From NCBI GenBank assembly GCA_026991885.1, contig JALXAQ010000218.1, forward strand, positions 1-39,760: DNA of 39,760 nucleotides, in the 5' to 3' direction. A program made the position numbers and the translations under genes. The notes beneath the pieces were generated by a model, which was given only the letters and a program-made list of their open reading frames with translations, was not told where the DNA came from and did no database searches. This document shows positions 7,703 to 17,187 of this stretch, one piece after another (positions within the stretch are counted from its first letter, which is position 1; each line of letters begins with the position of its first letter). The DNA comes from Thiotrichaceae bacterium (GTDB lineage Bacteria; Pseudomonadota; Gammaproteobacteria; Beggiatoales; Beggiatoaceae).

Positions 7703-7710
7703 GTAGAGTT

Positions 7711-8661
7711 TCAATAAAGCCAACACGCAACCTGATGCCGTTCTTCTTGCTCTTTCAAGCGAGGGCTCTCCTCTGGACATCGTGCCATCACCTGTGAGCA
7801 GCGGGAACAAAAGCGACACCCTGCCGGATATTCCTGTGGCAAAGGCACTGTGCCCTTAATGGCATATAAGTGCTTATGTCCAGGTATTGGGAGGGCTTTC
7901 AATAAAGCTTGGGTGTAGGGATGTAAGGGATTTTTGAACAGGGGGCGTACTTGAGTATGTTCGGCAATTTGTCCCGCATACATGACCACCACGCGCTGTG
8001 CAAAATTCGCGACGACGCCTAAGTTATGTGTAATCAGTAAGATTGACATGCCCATTTTATTTTGGAGTTCTTTGAGTAGTTGCAAAATTTGGGCTTGTAT
8101 GGTCACATCTAAGGCGGTTGTCGGCTCATCCGCTATTAAAAGATCAGGCTCACAAGCTAAAGCCATCGCAATCATCACACGTTGTTTCATCCCGCCGGAG
8201 AGTTCATGGGGATATTGATTAATTCGTTGGTGTGGCTCGGATATTCCAACCTGTTCCAACAATTCAAGGACTTTTTTTCGTACTTCTTGTTCTGTCATTT
8301 TGAAATGATGGGTGAGTACTTCTCCGATTTGCTTGCCAATGGTAAATACGGGGTTAAGGGAAGTCATGGGCTCCTGAAAAATCATGCCAATTCGACATCC
8401 TCGAATTTTTTGGTATTCAGCTTGAGGTAATCCCACCAGTTCTTGTCCTTTGAGCTTAATACTCCCTTGCGTGATACGACCGGAATGTTCGAGAAGACCC
8501 ATAATAGCCAGTGCCGTCACCGATTTACCACAGCCCGATTCGCCCACTAAGGCGACCGTTTCGCCCGCGTTGATGTCAAACGCGACATTTTGCACGACAC
8601 CTAATTCGCCTTGATCGGTAAAAAAGGAGACGTGGAGATTGGCAATTTCTAATACTTTCAT
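7711..8661 (-). CDS. oppD: Peptide ABC transporter ATP-binding protein (OppD/DppD)
   Basis: The 316-residue ATPase powers import of oligo- or dipeptides. It shows Walker A GESGCGKS (40-47), the ABC signature LSGGMKQR (154-161), Walker B LLIADEP (174-180) and the H-loop in LLITHNLGVV. The C-terminal oligo_HPY extension is complete: NPLHPYTQALLKALP, then a CRFCSRC...C cluster of four Cys that in this family can bind an iron-sulfur centre. The start abuts the stop of oppC with no spacer, so they form one transcript with oppC first. The usual second ATPase (oppF), the first permease (oppB) and the binding protein are not in the neighbourhood. OppD and DppD cannot be told apart by sequence here. 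Confidence 0.93.
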   Translation of the reverse strand: MKVLEIANLHVSFFTDQGELGVVQNVAFDINAGETVALVGESGCGKSVTALAIMGLLEHSGRITQGSIKLKGQELVGLPQAEYQKIRGCRIGMIFQEPMTSLNPVFTIGKQIGEVLTHHFKMTEQEVRKKVLELLEQVGISEPHQRINQYPHELSGGMKQRVMIAMALACEPDLLIADEPTTALDVTIQAQILQLLKELQNKMGMSILLITHNLGVVANFAQRVVVMYAGQIAEHTQVRPLFKNPLHPYTQALLKALPIPGHKHLYAIKGTVPLPQEYPAGCRFCSRCSQVMARCPEESPRLKEQEERHQVACWLY

Positions 8662-9594
8662 TTAACGCCTCCGCAGTTTTGGATTAAAAGCCTCGCGCAT
8701 ACCTTCTCCGACGAGATTGAAAGCTAAGACGACAATCAGAATGGCTATGCCCGGTATAAAAAAGAGCCATGGCGCATCAAAAATAAAGTTTTTGCCATCG
8801 GCAAGAATATTGCCCCAAGTGGCATAAGGCGGCTGTACGCCGAATCCGAGAAAGCTCAATGCAGATTCGGTTAATATCGCCCCAGCTACGCCAATGATGG
8901 CGGATATTAATACGGGTGCTATCGCGTTGGGGACCATGTGTAGGAAAATAATACGCCAGGATGGTAAACCTAGCGCGTGCGCTGCGACGACAAAATCTTG
9001 TTCGCGTAGTGCCAAAAATTCGGCGCGTACAAAACGGGCGGTGCCCATCCAACTGGTTATGCCTATTATAATCATAATGTTGTAAATGCTAGGCGGTAGT
9101 AGGGCGACGACGGTGAGTATTAAAAAAAACGTTGGAAAGCACAACATGACATCGGTAAAGCGCATAATCAGGGTGTCCACTGAAATGAATCCAAGGCGGA
9201 CATTGCCATAGTAACCCGCGAGCCCTCCGAGCAAGATGCCAATTAAAACGGAAATGCTAACGGCTATAAAGCCAATAGAGAGCGATACAAAAGAACCTTG
9301 GAGCATTCTGGCAAAAACATCTCGCCCTAATTCATCGGTGCCCAGTAGATAAATCCCAAATCGAGGCCAATCTTCTGGCGCTAAATGCTCAGAGGCGAAA
9401 GATAAGGGGGGCAGAAATTTGTCTATTAGTCTGACGGTGGCTGGATCAAAAACAATTGTCCATTCTGTCAACGCTTTTCCGGCAAGTGCGGCGAGAATCA
9501 GTAAGAGTAAAATCACTAAACCGGAGAGTGCTAATTTGTCTTTTTGGAACAGTCGCCAAAATTCTTGAAGTGGGGTTTCTGATTGTATGTCCAT
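8662..9594 (-). CDS. oppC: Peptide ABC transporter permease (OppC/DppC)
   Basis: The 310-residue inner-membrane permease starts with a cytoplasmic segment and a first membrane helix (SGLVILLLLILAALAG). A periplasmic loop and five more hydrophobic segments follow. The EAA loop that docks to the ATPase is seen as AAHALGLPSWRIIFLHMVPN, and the N-terminal OppC_N region (FWRLFQKDKLALSG) is present. It is directly followed by oppD. Upstream there should be an oppB-type permease and a binding-protein gene. Instead there are fragments of unrelated genes, so the operon has been cut, or the missing subunits are elsewhere in the genome. OppC and DppC types are not distinguishable here. Confidence 0.93.
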   Translation of the reverse strand: MDIQSETPLQEFWRLFQKDKLALSGLVILLLLILAALAGKALTEWTIVFDPATVRLIDKFLPPLSFASEHLAPEDWPRFGIYLLGTDELGRDVFARMLQGSFVSLSIGFIAVSISVLIGILLGGLAGYYGNVRLGFISVDTLIMRFTDVMLCFPTFFLILTVVALLPPSIYNIMIIIGITSWMGTARFVRAEFLALREQDFVVAAHALGLPSWRIIFLHMVPNAIAPVLISAIIGVAGAILTESALSFLGFGVQPPYATWGNILADGKNFIFDAPWLFFIPGIAILIVVLAFNLVGEGMREAFNPKLRRR

Positions 9595-9628
9595 TTTTTT
9601 TAAATCATTTGTTTAAAGGAGAATTTTA

Positions 9629-9733
9629 ATGAATAGAATATTAGCTTTCATTTATGGCTATTTATATTTTTATAGCAAGCGTAGCAAGCGTAGTGTGCGT
9701 CCCACGCACCTTCAACCTCGCCTTATGACATAA
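9629..9733 (+). pseudogene. Truncated gene start with intact ribosome binding site
   Basis: A strong AAAGGAG site sits eight bases ahead of ATG 9629, and the frame begins MNRILAFIYGYLYF. This resembles the first membrane segment of NnrU/isoprenylcysteine methyltransferase-like membrane proteins. After about 15 residues the frame runs into GCAAGCG/GTGCGTCCCACGCAC repeat sequence and stops at 9731-9733. It is best read as the 5' stub of a lost membrane-protein gene. The family suggestion is weak. Confidence 0.35.
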
Positions 9734-9875
9734 CACGGCACAAATTCACCGTCCCTATAAACAGGCTGCATTTTAGAACGTGACACACCCAAAATCGCCA
9801 CTATCGGCGTAAAAGCCGTGCCCCCCCTTGCTGATGGTAAAACCAGCCCCTTGCATCTAATTTGTGCCCGTGTTA
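9731..9875 (-). pseudogene. Degenerate copy of part of aceF inside an inverted repeat
   Basis: On the minus strand, positions 9735-9858 encode GGTAFTPIV, AILGVSRSKMQPVYRDGEFV and related words that duplicate the catalytic-domain region of aceF (about 10840-10995). Internal deletions remove, for example, the NAPEV and SSLGGIG residues. The copy is flanked by an inverted repeat: TAACACGGCACAAATT at 9731-9746 and AATTTGTGCCCGTGTTA at 9859-9875. It cannot encode a working enzyme. It looks like a captured or reverse-copied scrap of the nearby gene. Confidence 0.85.
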
Positions 9876-9896
9876 AGTATAATTCAAAACATGGAG

Positions 9897-9926
9897 TACA
9901 ACTAATGGTAAACAACGAATAAAACC
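9897..9926. repeat. ACAACTAATGG / ACAACGAATAAAAC repeat, single copy
   Basis: GTACAACTAATGG, three variable bases, then ACAACGAATAAAAC matches the sequence at 37639-37668 almost base for base. It also matches, inverted, 37259-37283. The copy here stands alone after the aceF scrap. Confidence 0.6.
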
Positions 9927-10079
9927 TTCAACACCGCCAAGTTAATTAGTGCTATCAAGTCCGTCGTGATTTTTGGCATTGTCGTTTTTTTGTTTTGACT
10001 TATCCATTTTTAAATGCAATCCGTGTCGTTATTTTTTATTTATGTTTATAATACCGCAACCCTAAAAAAATTATTCATT

Positions 10080-10421
10080 ATGTCATCACTCATCACCCTT
10101 TTAAAAACAGTCAAACTAGCCGATCCCACCTCAATAAGCGAAGTCGCTGAGGCTGCCGAAAAATATATTGATGGCTCAAGCTTTGAAATTGAAAAGGCTT
10201 ATCAAAACAGTTATAGATTAGCCATCAAAGCCATCCTTGCCGGTTTAGGAGAAGTCTCAATTTTAGAGGCGAACACTTTTAAAAGAATTAGCCCCTCAAA
10301 AGGGGATTTAAAACCATCCAATCTGTTGCTGAGAGAGGATGATTTTTTGCCCGTGCCAGCGTTATATGATTTGTTGATGAGTTGTGTCAATTTTGTGCCG
10401 GATGAGCTTGGCTTTCTGTAG
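10080..10421 (+). CDS. Unknown small protein
   Basis: I do not recognise this 113-residue protein. The frame is open further up to 10014, but the upstream part encodes an unlikely segment, and ATG 10080 starts the compact helical sequence MSSLITLLKTVKLADPTSIS. The remainder is mixed helix with many acidic residues and ends with LYDLLMSCVNFVPDELGFL. It has no signal peptide, membrane span or known motif. It sits alone between the aceF scrap and a hairpin element, so it may belong to an accessory insertion. Confidence 0.5.
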   Translation: MSSLITLLKTVKLADPTSISEVAEAAEKYIDGSSFEIEKAYQNSYRLAIKAILAGLGEVSILEANTFKRISPSKGDLKPSNLLLREDDFLPVPALYDLLMSCVNFVPDELGFL

Positions 10422-10444
10422 ATTTATGGTTTCGCAGTCAAAAG

Positions 10445-10671
10445 CTTGAATCGCGGATTTTACGGATGACACGGATTGCGCGGATTTAAAGTCAAAAGAA
10501 AAGTCAAAAGAAAAGTCAAAAGAAAAGTCAAAAGAAAAGTCAAAAGAAAAGACAAAAGAAAAGTCAAAAGAAAAGACAAAAGAAAAGACAAAAGAAAAGT
10601 CAAAGGATAATGAGTGTTTTTAGGTTTTTAATCCGTGCCATCCGTGTCATCCGCAAAATCCGTGATTCAAG
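10445..10671. mobile_element. Hairpin element with a 12-bp minisatellite core
   Basis: Two 42-bp arms form an inverted repeat. The left arm is 10445-10486 (CTTGAATCGCGGATTTTACG and on) and the right arm is 10630-10671. They differ at only a few bases. Between them the 12-mer GTCAAAAGAAAA repeats about ten times (10491-10608), with GTC and GAC variants. There is no gene inside. The layout of inverted ends around a repeat-rich core resembles the elements at 5628 and 19041, although the end sequences differ. With the palindrome that follows, this accounts for the whole 302-base gap between 10421 and 10724. Confidence 0.8.
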
Positions 10672-10686
10672 GTTTTGTTTTTTTGT

Positions 10687-10713
10687 CTCGTTCCCACGCT
10701 CTGCGTGGGAACG
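10687..10713. repeat. CCCACGC palindrome near the aceF 3' end
   Basis: CTCGTTCCCACGC, a short loop and GCGTGGGAACG form a strong hairpin 11 bases beyond the aceF stop codon. It belongs to the same family as 861-1013. Confidence 0.85.
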
Positions 10714-10723
10714 CCTGCCCCTC

Positions 10724-12019
10724 CTACAACAACAACCGCCGCACATCAGACAAAATAAAACTCAAATACTGAGTAAACCGCGCCCCCATCGCCCCATCAA
10801 TCACGCGATGATCATAAGACAACGACAAAGGCAACATCAAACGCGGCACAAATTCACCTTCCCTATAAACCGGCTGCATTTTAGAACGCGACACACCCAA
10901 AATCGCCACCTCTGGCGCATTCACTATCGGCGTAAAAGCCGTGCCACCAATGCCCCCTAAGCTGCTGATAGTAAAACCAGCCCCTTGCATCTCAGTCGGC
11001 GACAACTTACCCTCTCGCGCTTTCTGGCTGATTTCGCCCAAATTAGCCGCCAATTCAAAAAGACCTTTTTTATCAACCTCTTTAATCACTGGCACGACTA
11101 AACCTTTAGGCGTGTCCACTGCTACCCCTATATTATAATACTGCTTCAAAATTAGATTTTCTTTACTCGCATCTAGGGAAGCGTTAAATTCGGGAAATTC
11201 TCTCAATGCCCCCGCACACGCTTTGAGCAAAAAGGCTAACATCGTCACCTTCACTTCACGCTTTTTACCTTCCACCACTAAATCTTTACGGAATTGCTCA
11301 AGCTCCGTGATGTCCGCTTCATCAAATTGCGTCACATGGGGCACATTGAGCCAACTACGGTGCAAACTGGCACCCGAAATTTTCTGGATGCGACTCAAAG
11401 GGCGGATCTCAATTTCGCCAAATTTGCTAAAATCAATCTCAGGCATTTCGGGAATACCCATGCCTATACCGCCGCCGTCCAGAGGACTACCTTCCTCCAT
11501 CACCTGTTTAACAAAGGCTTGTACATCTTCCTTTAAAATACGGCCTTTGCGTCCACTGCCCTTCACTTTAGCAAGAACAACGCCCAATTCTCGCGCCAAA
11601 TGCCGAACCGCAGGACCAGCGTATAAAACTTCTTTTTTCTCAATATTTTGCAAAGGTGGCGGCAAATTCTGAGGTCGTCTCAATGCTGCCATCACTGAGT
11701 CGCTGCCTGAGGGAGGTGGCGTGGTTGAGGGAATCACGGGGGGAGCCGCCGCTTGAACCGGTGGTGTTGGTTCAGGGGCAGCAAGTGTCTCACCCACATC
11801 CATCGTTAAAATCACGCTACCCTCAGACACTTTGTCGCCGACATTGACTTTGATCTCTTTGACAACGCCAGCATGGGGCGAAGGAATTTCCATCGTCGCC
11901 TTGTCGCTTTCCAAGGTGATCAAAGTTTGCTCGACTTCAACACTGTCACCGCTATTCACTAAAATTTCAAGGATAGGTACATCCTTAAAGTCACCAATAT
12001 CAGGAAGTTTAATTTCCAT
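10724..12019 (-). CDS. aceF: Pyruvate dehydrogenase E2, dihydrolipoamide acetyltransferase
   Basis: E2 moves the acetyl group from the E1 active site to CoA in the pyruvate dehydrogenase complex. The 431-residue protein has one lipoyl domain (residues 1-75, lipoylated Lys40 in ESDKATMEIP), where E. coli has three. A Pro/Ala-rich linker comes next, then the E3/E1-binding domain (about 132-170, VRHLARELGVVLAKVKGSGR) and the acetyltransferase core. The core ends in the active-site motif DHRVIDGA, with His404 and Asp408. It follows aceE by 16 bases on the same strand, so aceEF is an operon. No lpd (E3) gene follows. A broken copy of part of this gene lies about 1 kb downstream. Confidence 0.97.
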   Translation of the reverse strand: MEIKLPDIGDFKDVPILEILVNSGDSVEVEQTLITLESDKATMEIPSPHAGVVKEIKVNVGDKVSEGSVILTMDVGETLAAPEPTPPVQAAAPPVIPSTTPPPSGSDSVMAALRRPQNLPPPLQNIEKKEVLYAGPAVRHLARELGVVLAKVKGSGRKGRILKEDVQAFVKQVMEEGSPLDGGGIGMGIPEMPEIDFSKFGEIEIRPLSRIQKISGASLHRSWLNVPHVTQFDEADITELEQFRKDLVVEGKKREVKVTMLAFLLKACAGALREFPEFNASLDASKENLILKQYYNIGVAVDTPKGLVVPVIKEVDKKGLFELAANLGEISQKAREGKLSPTEMQGAGFTISSLGGIGGTAFTPIVNAPEVAILGVSRSKMQPVYREGEFVPRLMLPLSLSYDHRVIDGAMGARFTQYLSFILSDVRRLLL

Positions 12020-12035
12020 GTTCTGCCCCCCTTAC

Positions 12036-14693
12036 TTAAACGGTTATTGGATTGGGTTTATCAGCATCCAGATCATATTTATGGATAGCTTCCGTGACTT
12101 TGCTGGCGGGTAATTCGCCCATATCGACCAAACCTTTGATGGCAGCAACGGTAATATAATAACGATCAACCTCAAAGAATTTACGCAACTGTTTGCGCGA
12201 ATCACTGCGCCCAAAGCCGTCAGTGCCCAGCACATAATAATAACAATGCGGAACACAGGAACGGATTTGATTAGGATAAGCCTTGACATAATCAGTGGCA
12301 GCCACGACAGGACCTTTGCGATCTTTGAGACAGTCGTTGACATAACAACTGCGTGGCTCTTCTTCAGCGTGCAACATATTCCAACGCTGAATTTCTACAC
12401 CTTGGCGATATAATTCAGTAAAACTGGTGACACTCCAAATGTTGGCAGACACGCCAAAATCTTCGGCTAATAAGGCACTGGCAGCAATGACTTCGCGTAA
12501 AATCGCGCCCCCTCCCAATAGTTGCACTTTGAGATCGGTACCTGTTCCTTCTTTGAATAAATACATACCCTTGAGAATGCCATCTTCTACGCCATCAGGC
12601 ATCGCAGGATGTGTATAATTTTCATTCATCGCGGTGACATAGTAGAAAACATTTTCTTGCGCTTGATACATCCGGTGCAGCCCGTCATGGATAATCACCG
12701 CCATTTCATAAGCAAAAGTGGGATCATAAACGACACAATTAGAAATATTAGAGGCTAACATGACACTGTGTCCGTCTTGATGTTGCAAGCCTTCTCCTGC
12801 TAAAGTGGTACGCCCAGCAGTGCCACCTATCAAAAAGCCGCGTGCTCTCAGATCGCCCGCCGCATAAGCTAAATCACCAATGCGTTGGAATCCAAACATC
12901 GAGTAGAAAATATAAAACGGCACCATGTTGACATCATGATTGCTATAAGCCGTCGCTGCGGCTATCCATGAAGACATGGCACCCGCTTCACAAATACCTT
13001 CTTCGATAATTTGGCCTTTTTTATCTTCGCGGTAGTACATGATTTGATCGGCATCTTGCGGCTTATACAATTGTCCTTGGGAAGAATAAATCCCCAATTG
13101 CCGAAATAAACCTTCCATACCAAATGTACGCGCCTCATCGGGGACAATGGGTACCACATATTTGCCCATTTTTTTATCGCGCGTGAGTGCAGACAGCATT
13201 CGCACAAAAGCCATTGTGGTGGACATTTCACGATCACCACTACTTTTAAACATGCTCTCAAAAATACTGATGTCTGGTATTTCGATAGGCGTAGCCTTCT
13301 TAGTCCGTAAAGGCAAATAGCCGCCTAAGGCTTGCCGCCGCTCATGCAAATATTTCATTTCGGGGCTATCAGCGGGTGGCTTATAAAAGGGTGCCTCAGC
13401 AATTTGATCCGCCTCAATGGGAATATTAAAACGATCACGGAAAGCACGCAACGCATCCTCACCCATTTTCTTTTGTTGGTGAGTGATATTTTGCCCTTCA
13501 CCGGCAATACCCATCCCATAACCTTTCACTGTTTTCGCAAGAATAACAGTGGGTTGCCCCTCATGCTTCATGGCTGCTGCATAAGCGGCATAAACTTTGT
13601 GCGGATCATGCCCACCGCGATTGAGCCGCCAAATGTCTTCATCAGTCATCCTGGCAACCATTGCCTTGAGTTCGGGATATTTGCCAAAAAAATGTTCACG
13701 GGTGTAGGCACCGCCCTTGGCTTTATAATTTTGATATTCGCCATCGACACATTCTTCCATGCGTTTGAGCATCAAACCTTTGGTGTCCATAGCAAACAGG
13801 GGATCCCAATAGGAGCCCCATATCACTTTAATGACATTCCAACCGGCACCGCGAAAATTACCTTCTAATTCTTGAATAATCTTACCGTTACCACGGACTG
13901 GACCATCTAAGCGTTGCAAATTGCAATTGATCACAAAAATGAGATTATCGAGTTTTTCACGCGCTGCCAGCGCAATCGCGCCCTGTGATTCTGGCTCATC
14001 CATTTCACCATCACCGGCGAATACCCAGACTTTGCGCCCCTGGGTGTTGACGATACCCCGATCATGTAAATATTTCATAAATCGGGCTTGATAAATCCCC
14101 ATGATGGGACCTAATCCCATAGATACTGTAGGGAATTGCCAAAAGTCGGGCATCAACCAAGGATGAGGATAGGAGGAGAGCCCGTTACCATCGACTTCTT
14201 GGCGAAAATTGTGCATTTGTTCTTCTGTTATCCGCCCCTCCAAAAAGGCACGCGCATAAATGCCAGGCGCGGAATGTCCTTGGAAATAAACTAAATCGCC
14301 ACCATGATGGCCGGATTTAGCGTTAAAAAAGTGATTAAATCCAACATCATACAATGTTGCCGCTGAGGCAAAACTAGCGATGTGTCCACCCAATTCGCTG
14401 TTTTGGCGATTAGCTTGTACCACCATTGCCAGCGCGTTCCAACGCACTAAGGAGCGGATTTTCCATTCCAGTTCCTGATCGCCTGGACTTTGTTCTTCTT
14501 GATCGTAAGGGATTGTGTTGACATAGGCGGTATTGGCACTGTGGGGAATGTGGGCGCCTGAGCGACGCGCTTTGTCAATCAATTTATCTAAAAGATAATG
14601 GGCTCGATCTTGCCCATCTTTGGCTAAGACGCTTTCTAAGGCGTCGAGCCATTCTTGTGTTTCTTGAGGATCAATATCACTATACTCTGTCAT
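12036..14693 (-). CDS. aceE: Pyruvate dehydrogenase E1 component, homodimeric type
   Basis: E1 decarboxylates pyruvate with thiamine diphosphate and passes the two-carbon unit to the E2 lipoyl group. Its 885 residues match the family length (E. coli 887). The thiamine diphosphate fold is seen as AGDGEMDEPESQGAIALAAR with Asp228, ending at Asn258 in FVINCN. The N-terminal region (DPQETQEWLDALESVLA) and the pyrimidine-binding region (FGFQRIGDLAYAAGDLRARG) are present. A good AGGAG lies a few bases before ATG 14693. It is the first gene of the aceEF operon, and the spacer upstream separates it from a divergent lipase gene. Confidence 0.98.
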   Translation of the reverse strand: MTEYSDIDPQETQEWLDALESVLAKDGQDRAHYLLDKLIDKARRSGAHIPHSANTAYVNTIPYDQEEQSPGDQELEWKIRSLVRWNALAMVVQANRQNSELGGHIASFASAATLYDVGFNHFFNAKSGHHGGDLVYFQGHSAPGIYARAFLEGRITEEQMHNFRQEVDGNGLSSYPHPWLMPDFWQFPTVSMGLGPIMGIYQARFMKYLHDRGIVNTQGRKVWVFAGDGEMDEPESQGAIALAAREKLDNLIFVINCNLQRLDGPVRGNGKIIQELEGNFRGAGWNVIKVIWGSYWDPLFAMDTKGLMLKRMEECVDGEYQNYKAKGGAYTREHFFGKYPELKAMVARMTDEDIWRLNRGGHDPHKVYAAYAAAMKHEGQPTVILAKTVKGYGMGIAGEGQNITHQQKKMGEDALRAFRDRFNIPIEADQIAEAPFYKPPADSPEMKYLHERRQALGGYLPLRTKKATPIEIPDISIFESMFKSSGDREMSTTMAFVRMLSALTRDKKMGKYVVPIVPDEARTFGMEGLFRQLGIYSSQGQLYKPQDADQIMYYREDKKGQIIEEGICEAGAMSSWIAAATAYSNHDVNMVPFYIFYSMFGFQRIGDLAYAAGDLRARGFLIGGTAGRTTLAGEGLQHQDGHSVMLASNISNCVVYDPTFAYEMAVIIHDGLHRMYQAQENVFYYVTAMNENYTHPAMPDGVEDGILKGMYLFKEGTGTDLKVQLLGGGAILREVIAASALLAEDFGVSANIWSVTSFTELYRQGVEIQRWNMLHAEEEPRSCYVNDCLKDRKGPVVAATDYVKAYPNQIRSCVPHCYYYVLGTDGFGRSDSRKQLRKFFEVDRYYITVAAIKGLVDMGELPASKVTEAIHKYDLDADKPNPITV

Positions 14694-14848
14694 TTGTGCT
14701 CCTTTTACGTTACGCGACGCATTTTTATCGACTAATCTTGGATTATTGGGGTTTATAGACGACTTTTAAAGCCAGCCGTATCAACTAGACTTTTGCATTA
14801 ACTATTTTCGCAGTGTATAATTTAATATTTTACGTGAGGAAAAAAAAC

Positions 14849-15880
14849 ATGAGAATCCAATTCCCTTTGAAAATTTGGCATTTCACATTATTTGCCAGTA
14901 TTGTTTTTTTGATGATACCCTTTCGTGCTGCGCCTGCGTTTCTAACATACACGACTCAGGATTCTCATTTCTATTGTTTGGATACCATTGAGCCAAATAA
15001 GGAAATGATTATTTTAGTACATGGTTGGAGTGCCACAAAAACCTTTGATACGCCTTTAAAGGAGACAAAAGCCTTTTATGAGGAGGAATGGCAAAATTTC
15101 ATTACTCACTTTCAAGATGAAAATGTTTGTCTCCAAACTTGGGATGTTAAAGAGGGTATTCCATTCCTCGATGTTAATCCATTAACGCAGATTTTGCTCA
15201 AATTGAATACAGAGTATAATATTCCTTACGCCAGCATTAATATTATTAGTCATAGTCAAGGCGGTAATTATGCCAAAGATGCCTTAGTCAAACTGGACAA
15301 TCAAGAAGAACACTCAGATCGAGTACGTGAAATTGATCTGGTGACAATGGGAACGCCTCATACAGGTTCAGAAAGGCTTCATGCGCGAAATATAGTCAGA
15401 ACGGCTGAAATATTGGGTTATACCAGTGCCGCTATGCTTTATGGTGCATGGTTGCATTCTCTCTATAAAGACTATCAAAACGCCGAAACGGAGGCTGACA
15501 AAAATAAATATCAAACATGGTTGGCGGTTTCTGGCGCAGTCGGCGTTATAGGGGCTGTCTTTATGGGCAAGCGTATTAGTCAATTTGATGATATTTATAA
15601 TAATCCTGGACTATTGCAATTATTGCCTGTGGATGATAATCCTGTGCTGAGGCAATTGAATAGAAATATTCAGGCGCAAAAGTTAGAACAATGTATTTCG
15701 GCGCTTTATAGTGATTATGGTATCGGAAAAGGTGATGAACTTGTACCGGTTTACAGTGCTTCTTGGGAAGGTGTGAATTTAAAAAATCGTCAACTTGTTC
15801 CCGGCAGAACTCATTTGGATTTTATAAAAGGAGATGCCGAGATTTTTGCTATTGTTGATGAAATGATTCGTCCAAGATAA
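14849..15880 (+). CDS. Exported alpha/beta-hydrolase, lipase-like
   Basis: The 343-residue protein begins at ATG 14849, preceded by GTGAGGA. This start gives a clear signal peptide (IWHFTLFASIVFLMIPFRAAPA); the open frame begins 12 codons earlier without a comparable site. The oxyanion region is ILVHGWSA (His-Gly-Trp, about 58-60). The nucleophile elbow is ISHSQGG with Ser136, and MGTPHTGSERLHA follows as in lipases of the PGAP1 and class I.3-like groups. A likely catalytic His is in GRTHLDF near the C-terminus. It would hydrolyse an ester outside the inner membrane; the substrate is unknown. Its last codons and stop (CGT CCA AGA TAA) lie inside a copy of the GTCCAAGAT palindrome. Confidence 0.75.
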   Translation: MRIQFPLKIWHFTLFASIVFLMIPFRAAPAFLTYTTQDSHFYCLDTIEPNKEMIILVHGWSATKTFDTPLKETKAFYEEEWQNFITHFQDENVCLQTWDVKEGIPFLDVNPLTQILLKLNTEYNIPYASINIISHSQGGNYAKDALVKLDNQEEHSDRVREIDLVTMGTPHTGSERLHARNIVRTAEILGYTSAAMLYGAWLHSLYKDYQNAETEADKNKYQTWLAVSGAVGVIGAVFMGKRISQFDDIYNNPGLLQLLPVDDNPVLRQLNRNIQAQKLEQCISALYSDYGIGKGDELVPVYSASWEGVNLKNRQLVPGRTHLDFIKGDAEIFAIVDEMIRPR

Positions 15881-15889
15881 ATCTTGGAC
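15870..15889. repeat. Copy 3 of the GTCCAAGAT palindrome, supplying a stop codon
   Basis: GTCCAAGATAAATCTTGGAC overlaps the end of the lipase-like gene and provides its final Pro-Arg codons and the TAA stop. Confidence 0.9.
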
Positions 15890-15914
15890 TCCTAAAAAAA
15901 TAGAGAGAATTTTT

Positions 15915-17142
<1,228 letters not shown>

Positions 17143-17157
17143 TTAAGGTATTTTGGA

Positions 17158-17179
17158 GTCCAAAGCTTTAGCTTTGGAC
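17158..17179. repeat. Palindrome copy 4, AAAGCTTTAGCTTT variant
   Basis: GTCCAAAG and CTTTGGAC bracket a short CTTTAG centre, a 22-bp variant of the family also present at 30053-30074. It is preceded by TTTTGGA. It lies eight bases after the stop codon of the TOPRIM-like gene. Confidence 0.85.
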
Positions 17180-17187
17180 GATCATTC

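Noticed and set aside
10491..10960. Coding frame across the 12-bp minisatellite and the start of the aceF region
   Set aside because: It is antisense to aceF and built partly of repeat sequence, with no family resemblance.
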